From NCBI GenBank assembly GCA_031292695.1, contig JARLGS010000479.1, positions 1 to 49,391 on the forward strand: a stretch of DNA of 49,391 nucleotides, in the 5' to 3' direction. Each line of letters starts with the position of its first letter. Position 1 is the first letter of the stretch. This document shows, one piece after another, positions 33,301 to 41,661 of the stretch. The position numbers and the translations under genes were made by a program. Source of the stretch: Mycobacterium sp. Lineage in GTDB: Bacteria; Actinomycetota; Actinomycetes; Mycobacteriales; Mycobacteriaceae. Under the pieces are notes generated by a model, which did not search any database, was not told the origin of the DNA, and saw only the letters and a program-made list of their open reading frames with translations.

Positions 33301-33445
33301 CCAGCCGCAGATGTCGGCGTGACACCTCGCTATCTGCGAGATTGATGCCTTCGCACTCGCGGCCGAACAGCACCGGCCTGCTCACAGTGAGTCGCCGCGG
33401 CGGGCGGCCCCATTCGCGAATCTCGATCACCGGCGGCTCGGCCAT
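30350..33445 (-). CDS. FHA + NapH-like Fe-S membrane + 2Fe-2S ferredoxin + FAD reductase fusion
   Basis: A 1031-residue multidomain protein. Residues 22-95 are an FHA domain with R29, S42, H45 and N64 in place. Residues about 175-480 are a polytopic membrane module like NapH/NosR/CcoG, with ICP at 226-228, C306-x3-C310-P, and a 4Fe-4S motif C332xxC335xxC338xxxC342. Residues about 513-605 resemble a plant-type 2Fe-2S ferredoxin (C547-x4-C552, C590); the usual third Cys is Asp555, and C565 or C591 may replace it. Residues about 622-1000 are an FAD/NAD(P)H reductase of the NirB/rubredoxin-reductase type (VVIGNGIAGVTAADF; VVAGGGLLGLEAAY; CYAAGDVAEH region). It should pass electrons from NAD(P)H through Fe-S clusters at the membrane, gated by phosphothreonine binding. 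A receptor Ser/Thr kinase is encoded immediately upstream. The acceptor is unknown. Confidence 0.85.
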   Translation of the reverse strand: MAEPPVIEIREWGRPPRRLTVSRPVLFGRECEGINLADSEVSRRHLRLVPSPIALSVVDLGSSNGSAVNGVALTGRGTLSAGDVVRLGHTEIIVLHAPKPQTADQPPVSAAGHDPTRTMRVVRDIEVPVPAAAATEARSPGLRLAERALGIDPTGTRDLFPPYTDLPHLISRRVWQVVRVGSVLVYLAVVVALFVRPAAGLFVFFRVIVPLWPALFFIAPGVWRNICPLSASNQLPRTAGFSRAATAPGWWTRNGFLIAAALFFGIAGARLVGLDRNGPAMGVVLAVIIASAFTGGVVFKGKSGWCSSICPLLPLQRTYGQTPYITSPNSHCESCLGCAKNCYDFKPRAAWQADMADPEPRWSAPRVLFAAALPGFIIGFFTVHAQVGATTAEKYGLLALFVLVSIGLCYVLQAVTPLSQAMLTAGFAAVAINAYYWFSGPILIDSLRQITGVDAPWLRWPISATIAVLTLWWLARTRVSELQFAYVTGTRKEPVLLNPPKMPTNSVAENSAVRVRFESGSEPVGADIGMSLLDVAESSGQAIEAGCRMGVCGADPVSIVEGMSCLSPAEADELKTLNRLGLGKSSRMACCARIQGGEVTVSLTPERAGTTASRPTTYDRSIVSIVVIGNGIAGVTAADFLRRGHPDCEIHLVGAEPHGLYNRMGISRLVYGRSAMQGLYLLPEQWYDEHGVTAWLNTWATGIHLRSQLVRLGTGETLPYDRLILAMGSSASAPDIAGLDRPGSVVLRTAADAMRIRAYVQERRARRAVVAGGGLLGLEAAYCLRQLGLHVTVLERGSRLLSKQIDARCSQIVSAHFDRAGITVAHKAETAQLLGDPAVTGVALKDGRTLPCEVFLAATGIRPNTDLARDAGLPVGKGVLVDDRMQTRVPGVYAAGDVAEHGGRVLGLWPVATEQAEAAAVNALGGSRTVPSETPPTILKGVELELFSIGPVDPAPGDDVVVIDRPTVPSYRRLVVSRGQAVGATVLGHHPADLAAAQKAVRERRPVGPTALGVLRTGNWDILSDPERLAY

Positions 33446-33568
33446 GGTCAGCTCCCCGAGAAGTCGTCACCACGCAGCGCCCGGATGATCTGGGCGAAAA
33501 TTCTGGGGTCAGCTTAGGTGTATCGGGGCCGATCCGCAGACCGATCCGCACTCTCCCGAAGTTTGCCG

Positions 33569-35530
33569 CTAGTCGCCCGTGCGAACGAACTTCTCGGTGA
33601 AATCGCCGCCCGAGCATTCCGGGGTGGTCGAGGTGTTCTGGCCATGTCCTTCGAGCACAGAAATCGGATCTTCCAACGGGTCTGGCAACGGGAAGTCGGC
33701 GGTGATCTTGATATGCGTCGTCCCGCTTTTGGCGCAGGGCACAATTCCTTCCTCATTGCGGATCCACTTGCCGTTGACGAAGACCAGCGTCACGCCCCCA
33801 TCGGCGGCATGGAACGCGCTGATGCAACGGTCACCGGTGCGCAGACACTGCGTGATGACCTGCAGGTCGGGTGATCCCGGAGGGAAGTTGCCGTTGGCGT
33901 ACACGATGTTTTCGTGATAGCGCCCGTGCAGAGTCGACGCCGGCGAGGCGGTCCGTGCCGGCAGCGTCGCCGGGTCGGGCACGGCGCTCGGATCGCCGTC
34001 CCCGGTGCGGGTGAATGTGACGGCCCGCTTCCCGCTGCTACATCCGTTGACTGTGGCCCGGACCGTCTCGCCGGTCAACGTGCCGTTCGGTTTCGGCGTC
34101 AGCGTGAACACCACCCAGGATTCGGTCGGCGCGTTGTTGCACTGTACGGAACCCGTTGCCACTGCCACCCAGTCGCCGCCGATCTGATCGAAAGTCAGAT
34201 TGGGAACCACCACGGCACCGCTCTTCCCTGCGTAGGCCGCGTTCGCGATACAGCCGTTGGACGCACACGACACCCGCACGTTCCACTCGCCAGTCGTGCC
34301 CGGAACATGGGGCAGCGGCGTGCCTTCCAAATCGGTGCCCGGGCCGTAGTCGGCCCGATACATGCCGGAGAACCCTGTCCCGGTCGCGATTGCCGCGGCC
34401 GCCGGGTGGGGGGCGAGCGGTGCCGCCGTGGCGCTGTTGTGCCGGCCGAGCACTCGCACCCCGGCGAACACTCCGCCTGCGAGCAGCAGCACCACCGCCG
34501 CCAGGGCGGCGATCAGCACGCCGGAGCGCGACTTCCTGGCGGCCGGCGAATTCAGCGGCGAAGGCGTGTTCTGTTGCGGCGCCGTGAGCGGCGGTGGCAA
34601 CTGCGGCGGCGCAAGCGCGGCCATGGTCGGTTGATTGCGGATATCGCCGGGCGGTGGTTGCTGGAGCGCCTGCTGTTGAAGTGCCTGCGCGAACTCCTGG
34701 CAGCTGGCGTAGCGGCCGGCAGGCATCTTGGACATCGCCCGCGCCAACACCGGATCCAGTACCCGCAGTTCCGGACGATGCTCTCCCAGCGACGGTGCCG
34801 GCGCCGTGACATGTTTGGTGATCACCACGGCCGGGTTGCTGTCGGCATAGGGTGTAGTGCCGGTGAGCAGCTGGAATGCGGTGCATGCCAAGGCATATTG
34901 GTCGGTTCGGCCGTCCACGGGTTCGCCCCGCAGCTGTTCCGGCGCCGCGTACGCCACCGTGCCCACAGCCATATTCGTCGCGGTCAACCCAGACGTGTCG
35001 TTCATGGGACGGGCGATCCCGAAGTCGGCGAGGTAGATGCGCGACGTCTCCGAGTCCAGCAAGATGTTGGCCGGCTTCACATCTCGGTGCAGCAGCCCAC
35101 GCCCGTGCGCATAGTCCAGCGCTGAGGCGACGGCGGCGATGATCGGCAGGGCGACCGCTGGCGGCATGCCGCCCGGGTAGTGGTCGCGCAGCAGCCTGGC
35201 AGCATCGGTGCCGGCCACATAGTCCATCGAAATCCAGAGCTGGCCGTCGCACTCGCCGCGGTCGTGGACGCCGAGGATATTGGGGTGCGACAAGGTGGAT
35301 ACCAGGTCGGCCTCCCGCAGGAACCGTGGCCCGTACTCCGGGTCCGACGTTAGTTCCGCCGACAGCACCTTCACCGCATCCAGCCGCGGCAGCCGCGGAT
35401 GGGCGGCCAGATACACGCTGCCCATTCCGCCCGCGCCCAACTTCCGCCGGATGGTGTAGCCGGCGAAAATCTGGCCCTCGGTGAGCAACACGGGCAAATC
35501 GTAGGCCCGTCGCGGTGTCTCTGCTGGCAA
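33569..35530 (-). CDS. Receptor Ser/Thr protein kinase with duplicated Cys-rich sensor
   Basis: A 653-residue membrane kinase. The catalytic domain is about 22-290: GAGGMGSVY loop, Lys54 in [12 protein letters not shown] with Asp150, DFG at 169-171, APE at 196-198, and activation-loop Thr183/Thr185. A Pro/Gln-rich juxtamembrane part (290-335) precedes one membrane segment (336-360). The outside part (about 375-653) consists of two related units, each with two Cys pairs, a central aromatic strand and a terminal TRTGD/VRTGD. This is the layout of mycobacterial Pkn receptors. It probably senses an envelope cue and phosphorylates proteins read by the FHA domains encoded next to it. The start at 35530 is 77 bp from the divergent oxidase start. 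Confidence 0.92.
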   Translation of the reverse strand: MPAETPRRAYDLPVLLTEGQIFAGYTIRRKLGAGGMGSVYLAAHPRLPRLDAVKVLSAELTSDPEYGPRFLREADLVSTLSHPNILGVHDRGECDGQLWISMDYVAGTDAARLLRDHYPGGMPPAVALPIIAAVASALDYAHGRGLLHRDVKPANILLDSETSRIYLADFGIARPMNDTSGLTATNMAVGTVAYAAPEQLRGEPVDGRTDQYALACTAFQLLTGTTPYADSNPAVVITKHVTAPAPSLGEHRPELRVLDPVLARAMSKMPAGRYASCQEFAQALQQQALQQPPPGDIRNQPTMAALAPPQLPPPLTAPQQNTPSPLNSPAARKSRSGVLIAALAAVVLLLAGGVFAGVRVLGRHNSATAAPLAPHPAAAAIATGTGFSGMYRADYGPGTDLEGTPLPHVPGTTGEWNVRVSCASNGCIANAAYAGKSGAVVVPNLTFDQIGGDWVAVATGSVQCNNAPTESWVVFTLTPKPNGTLTGETVRATVNGCSSGKRAVTFTRTGDGDPSAVPDPATLPARTASPASTLHGRYHENIVYANGNFPPGSPDLQVITQCLRTGDRCISAFHAADGGVTLVFVNGKWIRNEEGIVPCAKSGTTHIKITADFPLPDPLEDPISVLEGHGQNTSTTPECSGGDFTEKFVRTGD

Positions 35531-35607
35531 CGTCGCGAAATCCGCGCGGGACCGCCGGCGGTGGACCGGTCCGCCCGTCGCCTCCGTGGTGTCGATACAG
35601 TCCGACC

Positions 35608-36975
35608 ATGCCCGCCGCCGCGCTCGACAGTCTGGCCGAACTGCTGCCGGGAAGTGCTCTGATCACCGACGCGGACAGCATCGAGCGATACCGCAGGGAT
35701 TCGGCAGCGGACCCGAACGCGGGGACGCCGGTGGCCGTGGTGCGTCCCGCGACTACGGCCGAGGTCCAGGACGTGCTGCGGTGGGCGTCCGCGCACCGCG
35801 TCGCTGTGGTGCCGCGCGGGGCGGGGTCGGGTCTGTCCGGCGGCGCCGACGCCATCGATGGCTCGGTGGTGCTCAGCACCGAACGGATGCGGGCGATCCG
35901 GGTGGACCCGGCGACCCGGACCGCGGTGGTACAGCCGGGCCTGACCAACACCGAGGTGAAGACGGCGGCCGCCGAATACGGCCTGTGGTACCCGCCGGAT
36001 CCGTCTTCCATCGACATCTCGTCGATTGGCGGCAATGTCGCGACCAATGCGGGCGGGTTGTGTTGCGTGAAGTACGGAGTCACGGGCGACTATGTGCTCG
36101 GCATGCAGGTGGTGCTGGCCGACGGCACCGTCGTGCAACTCGGCGGTCCCCGGCTGAAAGATGTTGCGGGACTGTCGTTGACGAAACTGTTCATCGGCTC
36201 CGAAGGCATCCTGGGAGTCATCACCGAGGTAACCCTGCGGCTCATCCCCGCCCAGCCGCCGGCCTCGACCGTGGTGGCCCTGTTCGGCGGTGTCGAGGAT
36301 GCGGCGAACGCGGTAGTCGCGATCACCGGCACGATGCGCCCGGCAATGCTCGAATTCATGGACCACGCCAGCATCAATGCCGTCGAGGATCACCTGCGGA
36401 TGGGCCTCGACCGCTCGGCGCGCGCGATGCTGCTGGTTCAGTCCGACGCGCCGGGGGCCACCGCCGAAGAGGTGGCGGCCATCGTGGCCGACTGCGAGAA
36501 ATGCGGTGCGACAGAGATTTTCGCTACCGATGATCCAGCTGAGGGAGCGGCTTTCACCGCCGCCCGCCGCGGGGTGTTCGCCGCTGTCGAGCGACTCGGC
36601 AGCCTGCTGTTGGAGGACGTGGGTGTGCCGATACCGCAATTGCCCGCGATGGTCACCGGGGTCGAGGACATCGCCGACGACTGCGATGTGCGGATTTACC
36701 TGGTGGCGCACGCCGGCGACGGCAACACCCATCCGATCATCGTGTACGACCCCGCCGACGCGGACGCCACCGACCGCGCACACCGCGCGTTCGCCCGGAT
36801 CATGGAGCTGGCCATCGGACTGGGCGGCACCATCACCGGCGAGCACGGGGTCGGCCGGCTCAAGCGGGATTGGCTACCCAGTCAGCTCGGCGACGACGTC
36901 ATGGCGCTGACCCGCAGGATCAAGGATGCGCTGGATCCGCTCGGCATCCTCAACCCCGGCGCGGTGCTGCGCTGA
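35608..36975 (+). CDS. GlcD-type FAD-linked oxidase
   Basis: A 455-residue flavoprotein of the D-lactate/glycolate dehydrogenase (VAO) family. The FAD-binding part has [14 protein letters not shown] and [13 protein letters not shown] (VAO PP-loop). The C-terminal part has HAGDGNTHP, and [11 protein letters not shown] with the catalytic His. It oxidises a 2-hydroxyacid, most likely D-lactate or glycolate; the substrate is not fixed by sequence. It matches the length of M. tuberculosis Rv1257c, annotated as an oxidoreductase. No separate Fe-S subunit (glcF) is adjacent. Start ATG at 35608 is preferred to the upstream frame at 35515, which enters the kinase gene on the other strand. Confidence 0.9.
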   Translation: MPAAALDSLAELLPGSALITDADSIERYRRDSAADPNAGTPVAVVRPATTAEVQDVLRWASAHRVAVVPRGAGSGLSGGADAIDGSVVLSTERMRAIRVDPATRTAVVQPGLTNTEVKTAAAEYGLWYPPDPSSIDISSIGGNVATNAGGLCCVKYGVTGDYVLGMQVVLADGTVVQLGGPRLKDVAGLSLTKLFIGSEGILGVITEVTLRLIPAQPPASTVVALFGGVEDAANAVVAITGTMRPAMLEFMDHASINAVEDHLRMGLDRSARAMLLVQSDAPGATAEEVAAIVADCEKCGATEIFATDDPAEGAAFTAARRGVFAAVERLGSLLLEDVGVPIPQLPAMVTGVEDIADDCDVRIYLVAHAGDGNTHPIIVYDPADADATDRAHRAFARIMELAIGLGGTITGEHGVGRLKRDWLPSQLGDDVMALTRRIKDALDPLGILNPGAVLR

Positions 36976-37096
36976 TCATGCCGGCCGTGGGAAATCGCAG
37001 CCGGTGGGTCATTCCGGCCACCGAGTGAGACTCGCGTACCACAACCGGCACGCGCACGTCGCCGGCACGTAACCGACGTTCCGTACAGTCCCTGTC

Positions 37097-37531
37097 ATGG
37101 CCGCAAAATCCGCCGACCTGGCCGAGCAGACCTTCCGGGATCTGCTCACCGCGGCGATTGCGTGGGGCCGCCGACCACTGCACACCTCAGTCCTGGGCCC
37201 ATCAAGCTGGGTCGCGATCGACGTCGTCGCTCGTGAGCACCCCGACGCCACCCCGGAACAGATTGCGGCGGCCTTCGACGCCTTCGCCATCGAACATCGG
37301 GACACTGACCGCGCGGCTGCTCAACCGGACATCGATCCCGTCACCGCGAAGGCCGCCGAACACGCTGCGATTGACGCACTCGCAGCGCAGCTCCGGATCA
37401 CCTACCCCAACATCGATCCGCAGACCGTGACCGCGATCGTGCGCCGTATCCACGCCGACTTCCACGGTCACGCGGTTCGCGACTTCATCCCGCTATTCGT
37501 AGAGCACGTCGCACATCAGAAGCTCGCGTAG
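37097..37531 (+). CDS. Three-helix-bundle dimerisation-domain protein
   Basis: A 144-residue all-helical protein. The C-terminal 60 residues (AIDALAAQLRITYPNIDPQTVTAIVRRIHADFHGHAVRDFIPLFVEHVA) match the short bundle found fused to arsenate reductases and other proteins in actinobacteria. The N-terminal part shows two more predicted helices, with the string DAFAIEHRDTDRAAAQPDIDP as a linker. No enzymatic motif is visible, so it is probably a small dimer or adaptor. It stands alone between the oxidase and a convergent cyclase gene, with 24 bp between the two stops. The start has no strong ribosome site. Confidence 0.72.
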   Translation: MAAKSADLAEQTFRDLLTAAIAWGRRPLHTSVLGPSSWVAIDVVAREHPDATPEQIAAAFDAFAIEHRDTDRAAAQPDIDPVTAKAAEHAAIDALAAQLRITYPNIDPQTVTAIVRRIHADFHGHAVRDFIPLFVEHVAHQKLA

Positions 37532-37555
37532 TGGTGGGCCGGATCGCGGCCGAAT

Positions 37556-38674
37556 TCAACGACGGCGCGCGCTGTGCACGACGACCTCGGCACGTATTCC
37601 TTTGAAGTGGCGTGCTCCGACGGTTGACCAGTCGATATCCGCGGCATCACCGATCGCCGAACGAACCGCATCGGCGACCCACACGGTGCCGGCCGGTGCC
37701 GCGCTGGTGACGCGGCTCGCCAGATTGACCGGACTGCCGTACCAGTCACCGGACCGACTGACCGCAGGACCGAACGCCACCCCGACCCGCAGGCGCGGGA
37801 AATCCTCCGCCGCAGCGGCCTCTACCAGGTTCAACACCGTCGTCAGAAGCTTCAGCGGGTCAGCACAGACCAACATCACCGCGTCGCCGATTGTCTTCAC
37901 GAACTGGACCGGCACCGCCACGAGCTCGCGGGCCAGATCTGCCAGCCGGCCCGCCACGAGACTCAGTTCTTCGGGAGGAAGAATCTCGCCCAGACGGGTG
38001 AAGCCAACCAGGTCGGCAAACGCGACCGCGACGTGGCGCGCACCAGGCAGCGTGCCTGTGGCGCGCTCCACCGCGGTGATCGCCTCGGTCTCGAACGAAT
38101 GGCGCAAGGCGACTCGCAATAGCCCGTCTACCAACGGACCGAGTAGCGGCTCGGCATCGCTGGCAAGACGCTCCACGGCCTGCGCCAGCTCCAACTCGGT
38201 GGCACCGGGATGCAGCGAGACCTGCAGGGCCGCGTAGCGCATATTCGCTGCCGTCGCATCGAGTCCCTCCATCAGCGACCGCACGATCAGGATGACTTGT
38301 TCCTCGGTCATCCCCATCGCCACAAGTCGGGCGGCCCCCAGCACCGACTCTGCGTCCCTGCGCGACTGGAGAGTGTCCGCGTCGACCCGAACCAACCCGA
38401 TCGCCCGGTGCAGTCGTTCCAGCAGTGCCAGACTCACCCCGGTGCGCTCCGCGATCTGCCGTGCAGACACGGATGTGCCATCATCACCGACGGCACGAAG
38501 GGCCGGTAGAAACATCGGACTGAACTGGCCGCGAATCTGGTCGGCGTCAAACCCACGGGCGAACAACCAGGAAACGAGTTCGGCGCGCTCCTGGCGTGCG
38601 GGTCCGTCCAGGCCGTCCAGCAGCCCTGACAGTTCTGCGTCATCAGGTTCTGCTGCCACGGGGCCAAAGTACAT
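37556..38674 (-). CDS. Class III adenylyl cyclase with N-terminal regulatory domain
   Basis: A 372-residue soluble cyclase. Residues 1 to about 190 are a helical regulatory region like that of Rv1264/Rv2212-type cyclases. Residues about 200-370 are the catalytic domain. The metal-binding Asp are in FADLVGFT and GDAVM, the purine-selecting Lys in KTIGDAVM, and the transition-state Asn and Arg in VNLASRVT. A functional homodimer making cAMP is expected. In Rv1264 the N-terminal half makes activity pH-dependent. Start ATG at 38674 is used; GTG at 38698 is an alternative. It is divergent from the ClC gene with only about 55 bp between the starts, so the two promoters overlap. Confidence 0.9.
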   Translation of the reverse strand: MYFGPVAAEPDDAELSGLLDGLDGPARQERAELVSWLFARGFDADQIRGQFSPMFLPALRAVGDDGTSVSARQIAERTGVSLALLERLHRAIGLVRVDADTLQSRRDAESVLGAARLVAMGMTEEQVILIVRSLMEGLDATAANMRYAALQVSLHPGATELELAQAVERLASDAEPLLGPLVDGLLRVALRHSFETEAITAVERATGTLPGARHVAVAFADLVGFTRLGEILPPEELSLVAGRLADLARELVAVPVQFVKTIGDAVMLVCADPLKLLTTVLNLVEAAAAEDFPRLRVGVAFGPAVSRSGDWYGSPVNLASRVTSAAPAGTVWVADAVRSAIGDAADIDWSTVGARHFKGIRAEVVVHSARRR

Positions 38675-38729
38675 CCGCCCACGAGCCAAATTGCTCACAA
38701 TGCGAAACGGATCGCGAAGGAGATACGGG

Positions 38730-40010
38730 GTGGACAAGGCGCGCAATGCAGTCGGTTTCGTCCTGGTCGCCGCCGCGGTCGGTGCCGCGACCGGACTGGC
38801 CGCCGCCAGCTTCCGCGTCCTACTGAACCACGCATCCGGGTGGCGGGCGTCGCTGTCCAGCTGGTCCCAGGGCAGCTGGTGGGGTCCGATCGTGGTCGTG
38901 GCAGTCTGTGCCGCATGCACGGCGGCGGCGGCCTCGTTGGTTCGACGCCTCGAGCCGCACGCCGAGGGCAGTGGCATTCCCCGGGTCGAAGCGGTCGTCG
39001 CCGGCCGCACCGAGCCGGGCCGGTTCAGAATCCTGCCGATCAAGTACATCGGCGGGCTGCTGTCCATGGGCGCCGGGCTGGCGCTCGGCCGCGAAGGACC
39101 GTCGGTGCAGATGGGTGGCTCCATCGCCGTCATCGTGGCCTCTGTGACGCGCCGCTCCCGAGCTGATCTGCGCGTCCTCGCCGCCGCCGGGGCTGCCGCC
39201 GGCCTGGCGACCGCATTCAATGCCCCCATCGCCGGCGGCGTGTTCGTCCTCGAAGAGCTCGTCAAACGCTTCGACCCGAGAACCACGCTCGCCACCCTGG
39301 TCGCCTCCGCTTCCGGCTTTCTCGCGGCCTACCCTTTCGTCCGATCGGGCACCGAATTCCACCTGCCCCACCTGGAGGATCCACATCTTGGCGGCTCCGG
39401 CTGGGTACTGGCCGTCGGCGTCAGCACCGGAATACTCGGTGTGCTCTACAACAAGGCCCTCATGTTCGGACTCCGGGTGGGCGACACCAGCAGCTGGCCC
39501 GTCGAAGCCCGCGCCGCCCTCATCGGTGCTGGTGTCGGGCTCCTCGTCTGGTACTCCCCGGGTCTCGCGGGAGGTGGCGACAACCTCACGCAGCGAGCGC
39601 TCCTCGGCGAGGGCACCGTCGGGGCCATCACCGCGGTGCTGGCACTGAGGTTCGTACTGGGCGTCGCGTCCTATGCCGCGGGCACCCCCGGCGGTCTGTT
39701 CGCACCGATGCTCGTCCTCGGCGCCGACGTCGGCCTCATCGTCGGCCTGACAGCTGCGCACCTCTGTCCGCATTCCGCGCCCAGCCCGGCAGCGCTCGCC
39801 CTCATCGGTATGGCCGCGTTCTTCACCGCCAGCGTCCAGGCGCCGGTTACCGGCCTCATCCTCGCCACGGAACTGACGGGCAGCACCAACCAACTGCCAC
39901 CCATGCTCGGCGCCTGTGCCACCGCACTATTGGTCGCCATCGCCCTCGGCTCGCGGCCTATCTACGACCTGCTCACCGACCGAGCATCCAACGCAGGCCC
40001 CAGCGGTTAG
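38730..40010 (+). CDS. ClC-family H+/Cl- exchanger
   Basis: A 426-residue membrane protein of the ClC family. The selectivity motifs are present: GSGIPR (80-85) and GREGPSVQMGG (120-130) with gating Glu122. E175/E176 in FVLEELVKRF sit where E. coli ClC has its proton-transfer Glu, so a coupled exchanger, not a channel, is expected. ClC exchangers support acid resistance in enteric bacteria. Start GTG at 38730 has AAGGAG ten bases upstream; the longer frame upstream overlaps the cyclase and was rejected. It shares a short divergent promoter region with a cyclase of the pH-responsive type. Its stop overlaps that of the 76-residue gene on the other strand by 4 bp. Confidence 0.92.
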   Translation: MDKARNAVGFVLVAAAVGAATGLAAASFRVLLNHASGWRASLSSWSQGSWWGPIVVVAVCAACTAAAASLVRRLEPHAEGSGIPRVEAVVAGRTEPGRFRILPIKYIGGLLSMGAGLALGREGPSVQMGGSIAVIVASVTRRSRADLRVLAAAGAAAGLATAFNAPIAGGVFVLEELVKRFDPRTTLATLVASASGFLAAYPFVRSGTEFHLPHLEDPHLGGSGWVLAVGVSTGILGVLYNKALMFGLRVGDTSSWPVEARAALIGAGVGLLVWYSPGLAGGGDNLTQRALLGEGTVGAITAVLALRFVLGVASYAAGTPGGLFAPMLVLGADVGLIVGLTAAHLCPHSAPSPAALALIGMAAFFTASVQAPVTGLILATELTGSTNQLPPMLGACATALLVAIALGSRPIYDLLTDRASNAGPSG

Positions 40011-40237
40011 CTCAGGTCGCTGTCATCCTCGGCACTGCTGCCGGTGATGATCTCCTTCAGCTTCCCCACAGCGTGGGTACCGATGCTGATGGAATTTTCG
40101 ACGATCCCCGAAATGCCTTCGGCCACCTCGCCTCTGATGATGTCGCCGGCATTGTCGACGATGTCTGACGCTTTCTCGATGGAATGAAGGGCGACGTCCC
40201 GCACGGCCTCGAACGAGTCCTTCGGGTTGAGCGGCAT
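40007..40237 (-). CDS. Small amphipathic helical protein
   Basis: A 76-residue protein with the pattern of one or two long amphipathic helices (SFEAVRDVALHSIEKASDIV and GISGIVENSISIGTHAVGKLKEII) and an acidic Ser/Asp C-terminus. I recognise no family. The pattern resembles phasins or lipid-surface-binding helices, which is only suggestive. AGGAG lies a few bases upstream of ATG at 40237. It follows the epimerase-type gene by 23 bp on the same strand and is probably co-transcribed. Confidence 0.65.
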   Translation of the reverse strand: MPLNPKDSFEAVRDVALHSIEKASDIVDNAGDIIRGEVAEGISGIVENSISIGTHAVGKLKEIITGSSAEDDSDLS

Positions 40238-40260
40238 CGGTGTCTCCTACTCTCGACGGT

Positions 40261-41274
40261 TCAGAGCAGGTTACCTGCGTACTTGGGATCGATCTGGCCC
40301 GCGTCCACCAGCCACAGCAGAGTGTCACGCGCGGTCTCATCGAACGGCCGGGCCACGATGCCGAGTTCATCGGTGGTGCGTGAGGTATCGAACCGGGTGT
40401 CCCGCTTGGCCAGCTCGAGCGTCTCGACGTCCGCGGGGAAATGGACGTGGTCGGGCAGGACCTTGTTCAGCAACTCGGCGAGCTGCGTGAACGGTTTTGC
40501 CACGATGCCGGGCGCATTGACGTGTGGCATCCACCGGCCGGTGAGCTCGTGCAGGGTGCCGTTCATGAGTTCGCCGTTGAGGTGGTGACCGGGCACCACG
40601 TAGCGCCGCGGGCCGCGGCCCGGCACCATGCAGGCAGCGACCACATCGGCGGCGTCTCGGACGTCGACATAATGTGCACCGCCGTTCGGCCACACGGGAA
40701 TTCGTCTCTTGGCCATCCAGGTGAACAGCTCAGCCTGGGTGCCCAGGTATGGATCATGCGGGCCGAACACCCCGCCCGGGTAGACCGATACCACCGGCTC
40801 ACCGGCATCCTGGAAGGCACGAATCTGTTGCTCCGACAATCGTTTCGACTTGGCGTAGGGCAAGTCCACGTCTCCCAGCGGTAGGTCGGGACCGCCGCCA
40901 CCGCGACACGTCAAGGCAACCGTGGAGGAGATATGGACGATCGGATCAAGGCCGCGCGCCACCGCCCCACCCACGACCAACTCCGTGGCGCGCAGGTTCG
41001 TCCGGGTGATCTCGGCTGCCCGGCGAGCGTCGAGACTGAATACCGCGGCCGCGTGCACAACAGCGTCACACCCGTCGAGCGCGGCAGCCACGACATCCGC
41101 GTCCAGTACGTCCCCGACGATTAGATCGGCTACCGAAATATGGAGCGGGGCAAGCGACTTCGGGACCTGCTCAGCGCGCCGAACCAGCAACCGCACGTCG
41201 TGCCCGTCCCGAACCAGTGCCGCGACGATGTGCGCACCGACAAAACCCGTCCCCCCGGTCACCAAAATCTTCAT
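40261..41274 (-). CDS. Extended SDR, NAD-dependent epimerase/dehydratase
   Basis: A 337-residue Rossmann-fold enzyme of the extended short-chain dehydrogenase group, closest in style to dihydroflavonol-4-reductase and 3-beta-hydroxysteroid dehydrogenase proteins. The cofactor motif TGGTGFVG is at 6-13, D58-type V-L-D follows, and the catalytic YAKSK Tyr/Lys is at about 140-144. It should reduce or oxidise a hydroxyl/keto group on a sugar or steroid-like substrate; the substrate is not clear from sequence. Start ATG at 41274 has a purine-rich site (GGAAAGG) upstream. A small hairpin (41300-41317) lies 26 bp before the start. Confidence 0.86.
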   Translation of the reverse strand: MKILVTGGTGFVGAHIVAALVRDGHDVRLLVRRAEQVPKSLAPLHISVADLIVGDVLDADVVAAALDGCDAVVHAAAVFSLDARRAAEITRTNLRATELVVGGAVARGLDPIVHISSTVALTCRGGGGPDLPLGDVDLPYAKSKRLSEQQIRAFQDAGEPVVSVYPGGVFGPHDPYLGTQAELFTWMAKRRIPVWPNGGAHYVDVRDAADVVAACMVPGRGPRRYVVPGHHLNGELMNGTLHELTGRWMPHVNAPGIVAKPFTQLAELLNKVLPDHVHFPADVETLELAKRDTRFDTSRTTDELGIVARPFDETARDTLLWLVDAGQIDPKYAGNLL

Positions 41275-41661
41275 GCCTGTCCTTTCCGGGAGCAGCTAAC
41301 TGTCGGCGTGGCGACAGCAAACACACCGCAGGACAAACCTTAGCGTCGATCGGGAGTCCTCCACCGGGGAATGGCACCGGGTCGGTCAAGGCGGTTCCAA
41401 CGGCGAGAGACCGCCCTTCGGGCTGACGATCCTCAGGTCGGAGCCTGCCTCGGATGACCACTTCGCACAGCTAGTTGACCATCCGTCACCTGTGGCGAGT
41501 GGCGTGATCGTTCCTGACCTCGACGGAAAGTCGTCGATGCCCCGTCGCGAAGGTCGGGATAACGGATGATGGCAACGACGAGTCCGATGCGCGCCCAATT
41601 CCCCGTGCCCGGTGGCAACCGTCCGCCAGGCCGGGCTCGATACGCCTCGAAAGGAAACTGA
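41275..41661. other. 387-bp intergenic region between divergent genes
   Basis: This gap separates the epimerase and the quinone-oxidoreductase genes, which are transcribed away from each other. It contains a small palindrome CTGTCG/CGACAG (41300-41305, 41312-41317) near the left start, and AAAGGAAA in front of the right start. I see no gene with coding bias and no SigF-type promoter. Confidence 0.5.

Noticed and set aside
38675..39295. Cyclase frame extended across the ClC gene
   Set aside because: The extension is Ala/Arg/Thr-rich and lies antisense to conserved ClC motifs, so it is a shadow of the ClC coding bias.
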